A DNA stretch of 64,000 bases. Source: Cryptomeria japonica (lineage: Eukaryota > Streptophyta > Pinopsida > Cupressales > Cupressaceae). The stretch's first letter is position 1; each line of letters starts with the position of its first letter. The position numbers were made by a program, and so were the translations under genes. The notes below the pieces were generated by a model. The model ran no database searches. It was given only the letters and a program-made list of their open reading frames with translations, and was not told where the DNA came from. The stretch lies in NCBI RefSeq assembly GCF_030272615.1, contig NC_081413.1:336345302-336409301 (forward strand). The letters are read 5' to 3'. Below are positions 1-12,400 of this stretch, piece by piece.

Positions 1-241
1 CACAGATTGAATACATCTTTTATCAAGCAAATTTCACATAAGCAATTTCATCCCAATTCACATAAACTAAACATACATCATAGTTCTATATTCAGAGTAA
101 AGTCCTGCAAATTCAATAACGACATCTATCATTGCAATTATCATCCTATCTAATAATCATGTAGTGTTCTATCCCATAAAGCATGTAAGTAAATCATCAA
201 ATCATAGCAATGTTATCCAATATCCTAAAATCATATAAGTT
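1..241. other. AT-rich stretch, no gene
   Basis: No coding potential or recognisable repeat was seen. The stretch abuts the 3' end of a LINE fragment and may be part of the element that fragment sits in. Confidence 0.5.
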
Positions 242-1006
242 CTAAGTCTCAAAATGCATCAAAATAAAGTATCCATAATAGTCTAAAATATAAAATCCAC
301 TGAATGTCAAACTGAGTCGAGGTGAGGCCTCACACCCCAATTGACATCCCAAGATATTACTTATTTTAATATTTCTTCTCTCCGGAGTATTGATAAAGTA
401 AACAAAACTTTTAGTCCAATTAATAAGTTGCCCAGTAGCTGATCCATAACTATCCAAAGCTTTCTTTAAACTTCTAGAGTCCTGCACTATAGCCTTCCCC
501 ATAATTATAGAGTCATCTACAAACTGCTGGTGGGAACAGACTTGATCTGCTGAAGATGGTTTCAAACCACAAAACTCCCCCTTCTTGACCAACTTCCCTA
601 TACCTCTTCCCAGACATTCCGCCATGATAATAAAAATAACTGGAGAAAGGGGATCTCCCTTCCTGAGTCCCCTTGAGGACTTGAAGAAAGGGGAGGGAGA
701 TCCATTAATTAAAACAGAAAAAGAAGTCGAAGAAACTAATTGCCTTATAAGACTAATACTTCTAGAACAAAAAACAAAAGCTAAGAGAACTTCCATCATT
801 AAATCCCAATCCACTCTATCGTAGGCTTTAGATAAGTCTATCTTCAGAAGAAAGCCTTCCTTTTTAGAGTTAGACAAAGAATGAATGTTTTCATGGACTG
901 AGATAATTGAATCCAAGATTTGTCTACTGGAGACAAACCCACTTTGCTGAGGAGAAATGACACAAGGAAGCAACTTCAGGATTCGCAAGGTAAGGAAGTT
1001 TATCAT
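242..1006 (-). pseudogene. LINE (non-LTR) reverse transcriptase fragment
   Basis: The minus-strand ORF of 254 residues contains the core of a plant L1-type reverse transcriptase. Visible motifs in order are SPQQSGFV at about residue 18, KIDLSKAYDRVDW at 55-67 with the first catalytic Asp at 57, GLRKGDPLSP at 113-122, and the catalytic box as FVDD at 162-165. LINE-like sequence runs to ILGCQLG near residue 224 (about position 335); the last 30 residues do not look like LINE protein. The endonuclease half and the C-terminal half are missing, so this is an internal fragment of about 670 bp rather than a normal 5'-truncated copy. It stops abruptly at about 1007, where the direct repeat of the next element begins. 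In life such an enzyme copies LINE RNA by target-primed reverse transcription. This copy cannot be functional. Confidence 0.9.
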
Positions 1007-1009
1007 TGT

Positions 1010-1245
1010 TGTAAGTAGTGCAATTATGTATTGAATACTGATAGATGATTATTTAATTGTTAAGTTTCTAGTGTGAATTTATTATTGTCAAGATCTCGAT
1101 ATGAACTAGTTTTATTTCTGAAAGTTAAATATTAATCTCCTACATTTTCTGTCATTGCCACAAGTTCTTGTCACAAAGTGAATATGAAGTTTGAATTGAA
1201 ATCTTCAAGAAAATAATAAATGTGTGTTTAGTTGCATTCATTCCC
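1010..1245 (+). repeat. 236-bp direct repeat, left copy (probable 3' end of a 5' LTR)
   Basis: The sequence starting TGTAAGTAGTGCAATTATG recurs at 4601-4836 with scattered substitutions. The right copy lies at the 3' end of a segment that starts just after a purine tract, so the pair is best read as the 3' ends of two LTRs, with the left LTR cut off by the LINE fragment. No primer-binding site is visible after this copy, which leaves the LTR reading uncertain. Confidence 0.6.
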
Positions 1246-1251
1246 TTGTCT

Positions 1252-3849
1252 ATGGATGAGCTCAGGGATCCAGAGTACAACAAGGCATATAAAGTCAATA
1301 AACAAGCTCAATGCGATGGCTATTTCAAGAGATTAAGGGAATATGAAGAGAAAGTAGCCCAAGAATTTTCATTGAGTCTCTCTTGGCATTAGGTAGTTGT
1401 TCAAGGTTCAACCATTTCTATTACAATAGAGTCCATTGTTGAAGTTTTTGGTTTTCCCATAACCGGGGATAATTATTTCCCTGATAGCTCAATGAAGGTG
1501 ATGGGCCTTAAGCCAATGCAAAAACTATTTTTAGATGGGGGAAAATCCATTCTGATGCTCTATGGGAAAGGTACAAAAATTATCTTCACTACCAGACCAC
1601 TAGAAGGATGTAGCAAAATTCATTATCTAGTATATAACATGGTAAGGCAGGTGCTATTATGTTTTTTCCCACCATTTTTGCTTAATTTTACATTTGTAGA
1701 GAGGTATCCTTGTCAACATTCCCTATTTTATGTATTCTTCCCTAGAATGTATGGGTATATCTATTCAAGATGGGCATAGTAATTTCATAGATCATCATGG
1801 GCTCCTTAGGTTGTTGTTCATTAGGGAATTAAAAAAACTATCTCCCTTGGGTGACTAGGATTCTTTTGTTAGTAATGATACCACTTCTAAGAATTCTAAA
1901 TAGGAGTCTTCTAATAAGGAAGAATCTTTTGAAGAAGAGGTATATGAATGGGAATATAGCCTTGTTAAGGAGCAAGAGAATTCTCCTGGTGAAGATGATG
2001 AAAGTTTGACATTCGCACAAAACCCTAGTACTTCTTCCAGTACTCCAAAAAGAAGGTTTTCTAAGAGGCAAATTAAGCAATGCCCAAATTCTAGTAGTAA
2101 ACAAGTAAAAATCCCATATCAAACCAGAAGCTCAAGTGCTAGGTCTAAAGGAACCAATAAGAAAACCCCAGACTCTAGGTGTAAAAGGAAGTTATCTTCA
2201 AGGTCACCAGGTGCAGTCATGGTGAGGAGGGACCTCAATGAGATCTATCTGGATTGTGCAGGAAGAGTAAAACACAATGAAAGCAAGACAAGATGATGGA
2301 GGCAATACAGTTTTGATTAATTATATCATAAAAATTGTTTACAATCTATTGACAAGATGTAGGCTACAAGACTCGGTTCACTGGCCTGCTACAAACATAC
2401 TCAATTACAGTCTTGGTCAACACCGAACCACTTATCCTAAAGATAGATCTTCTTGGTTCTAAAAAATGATTACTACAAGCTAAATTACATTGATTTATAT
2501 GGTCTAGAGGGATTTGGGTTGGCCCAAGAAGAATCAAACAATGATAAACATGAAGAAACATGTAAAACCACCAAGTCAGCCTCTGCCAATGAGAATGCTC
2601 TGAAAAATCCATAGGATGAAGTGTGGATCAAAAGGAAGATCAACCACACACCAAAGAACATTGGAACAACGCATTGAGGCTCTGCAAGGAACAAAATGAA
2701 TTCACAAGATTCGCCAATAGTAGGATAGGTTCAAGCGGTTATGGAGTTCTAAGCCAGAAAACTGTCTCAAAATCCAGAATCAATAACTTGTCATAATAAG
2801 ATCCAAACATTCTGTGGATCGGGAATAAGGTAGATGATCATGTCCACAAGAAAAATCCATCTCTGCAAGATCCGATGAGCAAATGCAAGAAAATGTAGAA
2901 ATAAATGTTGAAACTGCAAAACATAAAACAAACTAAAAATAAATATTTTTGGTTGACGCAAGATTGCCAAGAACCAAGGATGATCCTACATCATAACCTC
3001 TAACTGAGTCCCTTGTTACCCCCAATGATAAGAATGAAACACAACAAATTTCATATAAGGATCTGTTAAAGGATCTGACTAATATAGCTATTGAAATGGT
3101 GAGCCTTAGCAAATAATTAGATGAGGATTTGTCGATTTTAGCAGAAGTGACCAATAAATAGGGGTAAATGAGTTGAGAAATGAGACATACAAAATGGAGA
3201 AAATAAAGGAACAACAAATAAAACAACATGAGTCCCCTATCCTTGGTGTAGCACATATAGAAAATGTTGAGCTTGGTTGAGATGAAGCCCCTAACACTGA
3301 TAATGAAAATATAGTTGAACATCTTGATATGGGGGAAGAAATGTATGTAGAACAACTAGGGAATGTTAACCAACAGATTCAATATACACAAAATATGAAA
3401 AAATAGGTGGACAATGAAGACACTTTTGGTAGTAACATTGGTTAGGCTGATTTTCTGGAACAGGGGTTAAAGGACTCACTCAAAGCCCCTATCATTACCC
3501 ATACTAAGGAAAAGAAGTTGGATGAAATGGTGGAAAACATAAAGGAAAAACAAGAACTCTTGCTGAAAAAAAAAAGATGAAATTTGGGGTTTAAGGGATT
3601 CAATTTCCCAATTGAAAGAGGAAAATCGGCTGATTAAAGCTCAACTTTAGGAAGCACACATTACCAACTGTTGTCAGGTAGAAGAAATTAGCAAGCTTAA
3701 AGTTGAAATTGAAAAAGTGACTGCTGGTAAAGAGCCTTGCATGTCAGTCCGTGAACATGAATAGCTCATGAAGAAAATGAGACAACAATGGATTCATGTA
3801 ATCACCAGTAATCTATAGAAATTGGTTTCTCCACTGGGTCTATAACTAT
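1252..3849 (+). pseudogene. Decayed retroelement ORF, coiled-coil rich, family unknown
   Basis: An ATG at 1252 opens a frame (MDELRDPEYNKAYKVNKQAQ...) that runs past a TAG at a Gln-like position near 1390 to about 1779. It then shifts to frame 2 (about 1774-2296) with a Ser/Arg/Lys-rich stretch. After a poorly readable part, recognisable coding returns at about 3190-3849 as Glu/Lys/Gln-rich, probably coiled-coil sequence, with one more frameshift at an A-run near 3570. Nearly all stops are TAG where Gln would fit. I recognise the early part only as resembling uncharacterised proteins encoded by plant transposons. No pol motif is seen. It lies between two direct repeats and is followed by a purine tract, so it is likely the gag-like ORF of a non-autonomous LTR element. 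It is not functional. Confidence 0.5.
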
Positions 3850-3884
3850 ACTCTTTTTGCATGGGGACATGTAAAACCCTCAGC

Positions 3885-3894
3885 TGGGGGGAAA
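3885..3894 (+). other. Candidate polypurine tract
   Basis: TGGGGGGAAA directly precedes a TGATAA that could open the 3' LTR. The position just after the end of the decayed ORF is right for a plus-strand primer. Weak alone, useful with the direct repeats. Confidence 0.45.
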
Positions 3895-4836
3895 TGATAA
3901 AACCAGAATGTGTTACTTGTTTGGCCCATTTATTGTCCTTTTTTGTTTTCCATTCCTATACTTCTTGTCATTCTTGTCGCTAATTGGTAATGAAATAGGA
4001 GAAATTTTATAAATGTAGAAGAAAAGTAATTAACTGAAACTATATAAAAAAATTGGTTATTTACTGATTAAATTGCATGATTGTCATAATAGGAGATCAG
4101 GAGGTGGTCGTGCGCATATGGACAAAATTTGTTTGATGGGATGTTAGAGTGGTTGAGTATGCGGATTAAATCTGAATAGTTTTATCTATTTTGAGTAAGA
4201 AGACAATGTATTGAATAGGTTATGACCAACTACCATTATTTGTCTTTTATCGATATATATTTGGTTTGTTGGCCATAGGCCATAACAAACCATCAAAATA
4301 CTACTACCTTTTTTTTAATATAAATATGTATGCTTTCAAGATTGATATATAGTTTTTTTAATACATAAGAAGATACTACTATTCTTATTTTTAAAAATGT
4401 GGAATTTAAATTGTGCATATGAATGTTCAATTGAGCTAGTGTAAGATCAAAGACATTGAATTACCTAGTGACCGAGGAGGGGGGCCACTACTTGGGTTAT
4501 TGGGTGATCACTCTTTTAAGTTTGCTTGTTTAATTTATTTTTTATGTTTTGTTATCCATGTAGAGTAATTGCAATATGATGCTTTATATTTTATCATTTA
4601 TGTAAGCAGTGCAATTATGTATTGAATACTGATAGATGATTATTTAATTGTTAAGTTTCTAGTGTGAATTTACCATTGCCAAGATCCCAATCTGATTTAG
4701 TTCTATTTCTGAAAGTTAAATATTAATCTCTTGCATTATCGACCATTGCCACAAGTTCCTATCAAAGAGTGACCAAGAAGTTTGAATTGAGATCCTGAAG
4801 CAAACAATATTTGTGTGTTTAGTTGTATTCATTCCC
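3895..4836 (+). mobile_element. Candidate 3' LTR of the 1-4.8 kb element
   Basis: The segment starts with TG after the purine tract and ends at the 3' end of the 236-bp repeat (4601-4836), close to a CA-like end. It is about 0.94 kb. Only its last quarter can be compared with the truncated left copy, so the 5' boundary is inferred from the purine tract alone. Confidence 0.45.
4601..4836 (+). repeat. 236-bp direct repeat, right copy
   Basis: This is the counterpart of 1010-1245: same length, same start (TGTAAG) and same end (CATTCCC region). The copies have diverged visibly, so the duplication is old. Confidence 0.75.
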
Positions 4837-5951
4837 ACTAATTCACTATCTTCATCCCTTAGGAAGATAGGCCCAATACCTTTCACAAGATTACGACCCT
4901 GGATTGACATTTAAATAGTAAAATAAGGAAGTCATTCAAGGATTTATTTGAGTTTATTTTAAGACAATTCTGCCCCATTTTTCATCCATAGTTTCACTAT
5001 ACACCTACATTAAGTTAATAACACACCTTTCATTGAATAATTCTAAGCTTGTCATTATGCATTTTGTTTGTTTGTTGTTACACTAAGTGTTTGTTTGTGA
5101 TCCCTTTAAATCAATTTTGAGTCAAGTCAAGCTTGAAGTCCTTATATTTGTTTGAAAATACATAGTCCATTGGTATCCTTGAAACACAAAAGTTGAAGAC
5201 AAACATAGGATAACCATCACTTTGTGGTAAACCCAATTTGTTTTGGTCCCAACTTAATCATCCAAAACCATATCCAAAAATCTCCATATCAACCAAATAC
5301 CTAGTCCAAAAATAACCACATCCTTTGGCCTTAATCCAATTTTCACATCTTCAGTCATCATCACCTTGGTTATAACTCTAGTCACCTTTGATTCATGTCC
5401 AAGAAAATGTTAGGATAACTTTATCATTATATCATCACCATCTTTTGATCACATCATCCTTATATTCCACACCCATCATAATCCAAATTAATCATTTGTC
5501 GTAGTTGAAAGTTTCACTTTTGGATCTATTAATCAAAATTATTAGCATAGTCCAACCTTTGGGACCTTTAATAATCATAAATCTCATTTTTTAATCTTTA
5601 GAAACTCTACATTAATCCATAGATTCCAAAATCAAGTCATCCAAAGATCCAAGTTTAGAAAATATAATCCATATATCTATCTATTTAACTATTACCATCT
5701 TTGTGTCATCATAATCATCCAAGTCATCTATCATTTCCACCCAGGGCTATCCTTTTCATATATTCATCATAAGCTAAAATAAACCAACATCCAAATCATT
5801 CAAAAGTTAATAATCTAAGGGCCTAATCAAAATACTATATACTCATAGCCCACACAAGTAAAGCCCAAAGATCATCATCAAGGAAAAAACAAACACCATA
5901 TGTCTTCTAGATGAAATCTTTGTTTCCAATTCAATCCAAGTGTAGACTATA
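4837..5951. other. AT-rich stretch, no gene
   Basis: I see no ORF or repeat that I can name. The plus strand is rich in C, A and T (many ATCATC and CCAAA words), perhaps the upstream part of the decayed ORF that follows. Confidence 0.4.
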
Positions 5952-7435
5952 GTGCCATTTCCCACCAACCAAGATGTCATCTATGTGATGATCATGACGA
6001 TGACAATGATGATGATGATAGTATTGTTATTCAAACATAATATGCTTATTTTGATGATGAGGATGTTTATATTCACCAATCAGAGTATGATCCTCATGAT
6101 GATAATTAGTCTTATGGACCTTGATGCCATCATTGCTAGCAAACTTGCTCCAAGATTCTACCAATCACCATCCCCAATCAAATACCTTTTAGCCAAGTAA
6201 TGATTATGACAAACTATCCTAACATACCTCCTCACATATCCATTGGTTCTCATTCTCCTACATTTAACAAGATAAACTCATCCCACTCCCCATTCACCAC
6301 CTCTCACATTCAAGACTTTATCAATATTGATCACTAAGCCCTTATATATTTTTCCTCACCTACTACTTTAATAATGAAAAGAAGCCATGGTTAGGTATTA
6401 ATAAATAATGGTGTCAAAATTCCATCAACCCCACCTACATCAAATTCCATTTAAAATACTATTTCTTGTCCTTACTCTTACTTTGGAAATGGTAATATCA
6501 TCCTAGAAAAATATCCCACATCTTCTCAATCCATATCATTTGAATCATCATCACCCAAACCTTTTAAATCTACATAAAAATCTTCTAGATCATTTGCATC
6601 TACCTTCTCCAAATCATTATCACCCAATTCATTTAATTCCTTCCACTCATTTATAGATTTTGCATCTCTTACCCAAGTCCTCCAACAAACCAAATATAAA
6701 GTCCACTCTTTCATGAAATATTGATTTGTAACAACCATCAACTAAAGATTTTGTCCAAGTACTCCCATGTTGGAATTTCAAAATAAACATTTCATGAGGT
6801 TCATAAAAACATAAGAGGTCCAAAATCTATAAGCCTCATAAGGTCCAAAAACATCCCACAAGTAAAAGGAAAAGGTTACATGCAACAATAGGAACATATA
6901 TAAAAAACCTAATCGATTTAGGAAATATCCAAGCAAAGAAAAGTGTATCCATCTTTTCTTAGAAGAAATTGAGGCTATGCCAAGAACTTGTCCTAAAGTA
7001 TGACTTAATACTTGATAAAAATAAATAAAGATCAAGTTACTAAGAAAACCCCATAGATGATACAAATATTCATTTTAATTCAAATTTTGACCAAAATTCA
7101 ATAGATGATTATGAAACCTATTACAATATAATCTTTGATAAAAATCCTCTCATTGATAGATAAATTCAAGATTATCCTTTCCTCCACTTTTATCCCATCT
7201 TTTATCGTGAAATCAAAGATGATCCAATCCATATTCTTACAACTTCCATACCAAAGATGAGAAACTTGCCTCCCTGGGATACATAGATAGTAAAAAAACA
7301 TTATATGGATCCCACCAAACATGGGGATTCTCATGACAGTATTGATCACATTGAGCATATCATTGATCAAGATAAAAACTTTTTGCAAAAAATGAGAAAA
7401 AATGTAATAATCGTATAGGTAGGGTTCAACCACCT
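5952..7435 (+). pseudogene. Decayed acidic/proline-rich ORF, unknown family
   Basis: Fragments of coding-like sequence can be read on the plus strand. One is an Asp-rich run near 5980-6110 (DDHDDDNDDDD, later YFDDEDVYIHQSEYDPHDD) broken by stops at Gln-like positions. Another is a later piece at about 7130-7425 (DYPFLHFYPIFYREIKDD, then NLPPWDT). Frames change several times. The composition resembles a gag-like or linker region of a plant retroelement, but no domain is recognisable and no function can be given. It could also be chance; confidence is low. Confidence 0.25.
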
Positions 7436-8276
7436 TCTTGTATAAGAAAAAAATAGACCCATTACTAAGTTATTTTTCCTAATGAATGATTTGCATCTTG
7501 TTTCAATAATAGAAAATAAAAGAATTTAAAGTGTAGGCTATAATGGTAAAGAGTTAGGTCTTCATGAACAGGGAATTCTAAAATCAGTATCAATATATAA
7601 AATTGATGAATATCAAGGTCTTGGTAACACATCTCTAGATAAGAAGTCCAATGGTGATTGTTTATGTCAAATTTTGATGCTCTAATATTGTAAATCTAAA
7701 TAATATTTAACCACAAACCCTAGAATTACAAATAAATCAAACAGAATATCAATAGAGAACCATAAATAATCAAAATCATGAACTAAATCACATTATACCA
7801 TTCACATGTTGGATGTGTTTGATCTCCATTGTCCTCCTATCTCCGATGATCTTGCTTAGTATGGTTTCTCTTAGATTTTTTGTTTGCATAAGAGTTCAAC
7901 AGATAATGGATAGCAGTTGTAGTAAACAACTTGACAGAGTTTAGGTATATTTTCACTTCATTCATTGAAAAGAGAGAGGAAAGAACTTCCTTTATAAAAA
8001 GTACCCTAAAAATGGACTACTAAGATTAAGAGGTGGAGGAATGAATGGTCAGCTAAGATTGGAGGGTAGGTATAGGAAATAATAAAATATTGGAGTGGTG
8101 GTAAGAGGTAAATTAAGAGATGAATGACACTTTTCATGAAAATAAAAGGCTAATGAATTAATTAAATAAAGAAAGATTTATTTTATTGATAGAAGGGAGG
8201 ATCCATAGGAAATATATAAATGTTAGATATTGAGACTCATCTAGTGATTTCTGATGCTTGATTTATAGTTTAGGGT
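7436..8276. other. AT-rich stretch, no gene
   Basis: No coding potential or repeat was found. It lies upstream of the candidate LTR at 8277. Confidence 0.4.
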
Positions 8277-9164
8277 TGTCATTGATGGAAACTCTTCTTG
8301 GTGATTCGTTCTGGCAATCGTGATTCATCTTATCCAGAAGCAGGAGTTAACCGGTAATTGAAGGCTATCTCAGTGATGTTTTGGTCCGGAAATATTTTTG
8401 ATGATTGCGGTGATTTTGGTGATTTATTTTGTGATCTTGGTGAATGGAAATATTCTTAGGAAGCATGTGATTACACTCTTTTTGTTTGGTGCTATGTTTT
8501 GTTTGCGATTGAAGCTGACTTGAAGCTACACGTTACACTTCTTGAAGTGGACTTGAAGGAGATTATTTTCGAATATGACTAGATATATATGATTGAATTG
8601 ACGATTGGTTTTTGTGGTAATACTATTGTGGTGATACGTTTTGGTGCGATTGAGTGTAGTTTCACATGCACATTTGGTTTACAGATAATCTGGTAGCTGA
8701 CTGAGACAGAAACATAGTATTTGTAGAGTGAGGATAGTCAGAGATCTTATGCTTAACTAGAACTCATTCATGGATTATCAGATGCTATTTTAGAGTTTAT
8801 TTTATTGTATTTTCTCATTGTAATCAAATTATAAGTCGGTGAGACTTTCTTGAAGGTTGTAGCCTTCTGGGTCATTGTAATTCAGCAGTGAGCCTAAATG
8901 CAAGTGCATTCCCCATCTATGTAATGTTTATGTACTCCTAGCCATAGTATATGAATATTGTGGGTCCCAACCCCACCGTGGTTTTTCCCTTTCTAGGTTT
9001 CCACGTAAAAATTCTAGTGTTGTGGATTCGTGGTTTATTTGTTGCTTGTTTATGTTCTTTTATGTTAAGCATTGCTAACTGGTGGATAAAGAATAAGTTT
9101 GTGGATTTGATTTCTGGTAGATAATTGATTAACCCCCCACCCTCAGTGATCTTTGATTATAACA
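8277..9164 (+). mobile_element. Candidate 5' LTR of a truncated LTR retrotransposon
   Basis: The 3' end is well placed: ...TTATAACA ends three bases before a tRNA-iMet primer-binding site at 9167. The 5' end is inferred from a TGTCATTGATGG start after TAGGGT, because no partner LTR exists in the window. The element is cut off in its gag at 9640. Primer usage and a coiled-coil gag fit Ty1/copia, but iMet is also used by Ty3/gypsy. Confidence 0.6.
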
Positions 9165-9166
9165 AT

Positions 9167-9180
9167 TGGTATCAGAGCCT
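9167..9180 (+). other. tRNA-iMet primer-binding site
   Basis: TGGTATCAGAGCCT is the standard plant complement of the initiator tRNA-Met 3' end. It marks the start of minus-strand DNA synthesis of the element whose LTR ends at 9164. Confidence 0.9.
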
Positions 9181-9214
9181 AGTTCCTCTTAGGAAGACTT
9201 GGGAGATTGATCCA

Positions 9215-9639
9215 ATGGATTTTGGTTTTCAAAGATAGCTCAATGTGGCACTTGAGGATCATGATGCAACTAGAAATGAGATATGTACCCTGAAGAAGAA
9301 CCTGAATGTTGTTGATGAATTCATTCATAAGTTGAAGGATCAAGAAAGTGTTTGTAGAGAGAAAAGGAAGGAATTGATGGACAAGTTGAAGGAGAAAGAA
9401 GATCAGATCATGGAATATGAGAACAAAGATGATGAAGTTGACAAGCTTGAGAGATGAAATGTTGCTTTGAAGAATGAGATGCAATCCATTGTGATGAGGT
9501 TGACCAAGGAAATTGAGGACCGAAAGAAGAATGAAGAGAAATTGGCACAATCATTGAAGGAAAGATTTGATGAATGATTCAGGATTACCTATGAGAATGA
9601 TCAGTTGAAGCTTGAGTTGACATAATCAAGGAATAATGT
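9215..9639 (+). pseudogene. Coiled-coil gag, 5' part, truncated
   Basis: Translation from the ATG at 9215 gives MDFGFQR, then a stop at a Gln position, then a Lys/Glu/Asp-rich helix-forming sequence (CTLKKNLNVVDEFIHKLKDQ...). The same frame stays open to 9639 apart from a TAG (Gln), two TGA and one TAA (Gln). No frameshift is needed. The start is 35 bp after the primer-binding site, as expected for a gag leader. The frame ends where the next element starts (TGTAATGCCCC at 9640), so the capsid domain and all of pol are missing. Confidence 0.7.
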
Positions 9640-9936
9640 TGTAATGCCCCACCAGACAACCTCGAAGGGATAAAGCTAAAACACACGAATGGAGTGCAAA
9701 TAATTTTTTTTTAACTAAGACACAACATAATGATACAATGAGTTATCAAAAGCTCAAATAACATAGTGGAAGACCAAACAATACCTAAGGAGTTTCCCAA
9801 TGTGATTACTCAATTTAACATCTAACTCAACTCACGACATTTAATCCAATTAAGCAGGTTAACCTAATTTCATGTTATTACTTTAAACAAGGATATAATT
9901 TGTTCAGTAAATTAAAATTATAGATAATAGGACGTG

Positions 9937-10103
9937 TTCATCCATTATGGTTGAAGATGTAGCTAACATGAGGAAATTCACCCATTAAAGTTAAAATTAA
10001 ATAACATGATGAGTTTATCCATTAAGGTTAAAATATAGATGGCACAATGAGGTTCATCCATTAGAGTTAAAGCTATGGATAACATGACTAAGTTCATCCA
10101 ATA
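9937..10103. repeat. Minisatellite, about 39-bp period, 5 units
   Basis: TTCATCCATTA-like cores at 9937, 9977, 10014, 10053 and 10093 are each followed by AGTTAAA-like sequence. It lies inside the minus-strand LTR fragment and corresponds to a much longer, more degenerate array in the copy at 62-64 kb. Confidence 0.8.
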
Positions 10104-10329
10104 AATTTTAACCATTCATTACGTTCAATCTTACATTAAACACATGCCAGGCATCTAGTTCCATAACATACTTTAACTTCATCATAAACTAATGAATACT
10201 TTCCATGCATACTTAATTGCGCTATCGATAACTGAATATATTCCCATTATATATTTTAACATAAAGCATCTATACATGACAAATTAAAAGGTAACATAAG
10301 AATGGGAAAACACCACATAACACCGAAAT

Positions 10330-10393
10330 GATCTCAGAGTTAACCCCTAGTGGGCTACATCTCCGGGTCTGCTCAACTACAAGACCCCTCTGA
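10330..10393. repeat. Conserved 64-bp block in the LTR fragment
   Basis: About 55 of 63 bases match the block at 63671-63734 by eye, while sequences on each side barely align. The shared core includes GGGCTACATCT and GGGTCTGCTCAACT. A regulatory role in the LTR is possible but not shown. Confidence 0.6.
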
Positions 10394-11550
10394 TACTTAA
10401 TCAATAGTGAAGAATACATTAGGTTCACATCATTTACAATCTTGCCATCAAGGAGAACATAACCAATAATACATACAACCACATTGGTCAAATAAATGCA
10501 TGAATGATCCCTAAATAGGAAAGGATCCAACTAAACATAATAAGAAGCAATATAAAAGATCAACTGGAGCATCCACAAAACTAAATCTTCACAACCCATC
10601 ATAAAAATTTCATGGTCTCACATGACTATCAGGTTCTCATGAAGGCAATAAACATCAGGATGACTCCACAACCGTGCTCCTATCAAAGGCAACACAACAA
10701 CACACTAGCAAACATATTCAAGCGAACTCCTAAAACCCAGGAATACACAAGGTCAAGCAAACGGAGTTCGATATGGTAGGATTACCCACTTGGTCAAACT
10801 GAACTTCATATGGGGTACACTGATTGACGGTACTCTAACTAGAGACCTAACCAGCTCTGGTCTATCACAAACCAATATTAAACACTCACACAAAGGACAT
10901 GATCGAATACAAACCATCACATGAAAATAGTCAAGAATCGGGATCAAGGACATAAATCGATACCCAAATCGACAAACGACAATAACCAACAATTACAAAC
11001 AAGGACTTTCCATTCCCTAAGAAAATGCGAATACATAAATTTAAACATGCATAGGCAATAAACCAGAAAAGACAATCTTTTTCCATATTGAATAAACCTT
11101 AAAAATCGATCTGGTTTTCTAAAGGATCTAAGTTTGATTACAGTTTGTCTACCTTATCTAGGTACAAGTTGTTCATGGTTTACTAACTCACTAAAGTTTG
11201 ATTGCATCATATAATAATTCAAATATTTCATTGCGAGTTTTCAAACCAAAATGACATTAATATAATTATAATTATATTCAAAACATACAAAGATATAATT
11301 AAATATTGTAGACGTCTAAAAATGGTCAACGCTTGCGGAGTCATACTTTAGCATTTGCGCATTGCCTTATTTTAGGGTTCTTGCGTCACATTAACATTTC
11401 TTCTATGTTGTGCACTTGGTCTTTATCATTTGCGAGCATCAATTCCTTCTTCTGCATTCCTCATTTTTATCGCTTTCAAATTACGTCTTGTCGATAACAA
11501 TCTTCAGTCATGATTTTGGTCGATCCTTGTCCTCTTGTCAATTTTGTCAT

Positions 11551-11738
11551 TTTGCGATCGATTTGTCATCGATCCTCGTCCTTGTCAATCTTGTCATTTT
11601 GTGATCGATTCATCATCGATCCTTGTCCTTGTCAATCTTGTCATTTTGCGATCTATTTGTCATCAATCCTTGTCCTCGTCAATCTCATCATTTTGCGATC
11701 AATTTGTCATCGATTCGTCATCGATCTTTGTCCTTTTC
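11551..11738. repeat. 47-bp palindromic tandem array, 4 units (5' LTR)
   Basis: TTTGCGATC-like unit starts are at 11551, 11598, 11645 and 11692, an exact 47-bp period. The unit holds the inverted repeat GATCGAT-TTGTC-ATCGATC. The 3' LTR has only two units (22365, 22412), so the array has changed copy number since insertion. Confidence 0.92.
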
Positions 11739-12393
11739 AATCATGTCAATTTGGATCAATTAGTCATTGTTCCTCATCAATTGGCGCTTATCAATTGGTC
11801 TCCTTGTCAATCTTGGTCAATTTGTCATTAATTTTTGTCAAACCAATCTCAATCATTTATCAACATTGGTTCTTTGTCAATCAGAATCATGATCAAATCG
11901 ACCCTACATCAAATATCTTTTGTCAAGACCTAATTGTCGTCCTTGCATTTCTAATTCATCTTCTAGGGTTTTATGATTTATTCATTTAATCTTGTTTGTC
12001 ATTTTCCCTCTAGGTTAAATAATTTATTTATTTATCCTAAGTCTTCTTGTCACAATTAAATATTTATTTAATTGGCTAACTAATTCCCCCTATTTTTGTG
12101 AATTAATTAATGAATGAAAAATTATTAATTAGTTCACCTAATTTTCTAATTTCCTAATTTCCAAATCATCATTTCTAACCTAATTTTCTAATTTCTCTTA
12201 ATTTCTATTTCTATTTCAAATTTTTGTCATAACATCTTGCATAGCAATTTGTCATAATTTGTCATAAATTGTCATAATTTGTCATAACACCTTGCATAGC
12301 AATTTGTCATACACTTGTCATAATTTTGCCATTCTTGATTTGAATTTCCTTTCAAATATTTTCATGCTAATCTTGTCCTCTCTCCAATTTGTC

Positions 12394-12400
12394 TATAAAT
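12394..12400 (+). promoter_or_regulatory. TATA-like box of element A 5' LTR
   Basis: TATAAAT lies near the LTR's 3' side, is conserved at 23120-23126 in the 3' LTR, and is followed within 30 bp by AATAAA (12420-12425), which could serve as a polyadenylation signal. Confidence 0.45.

Larger units (their letters stand above)
9640..11306 (-). mobile_element. Minus-strand LTR fragment (family TGTAATGCCCC)
   Basis: The plus-strand start TGTAATGCCCCACCAG is the reverse complement of an LTR 3' end. Element C's 5' LTR ends GGCAGGGAATTACA, which is the same terminus in the other orientation. A related copy starts at 62036. The two share their terminus, a GTTTCCCAATG block, a minisatellite region and a roughly 64-bp block at 10330-10393 and 63671-63734. 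The fragment ends at 11306 where element A begins, so its 5' end is missing. Confidence 0.7.

Noticed and set aside
11410-11989. ORFs of 64 to 159 codons with repeated DRFVIDP-like words
   Set aside because: They are translations of the 47-bp LTR array (not a multiple of three) within a non-coding LTR.
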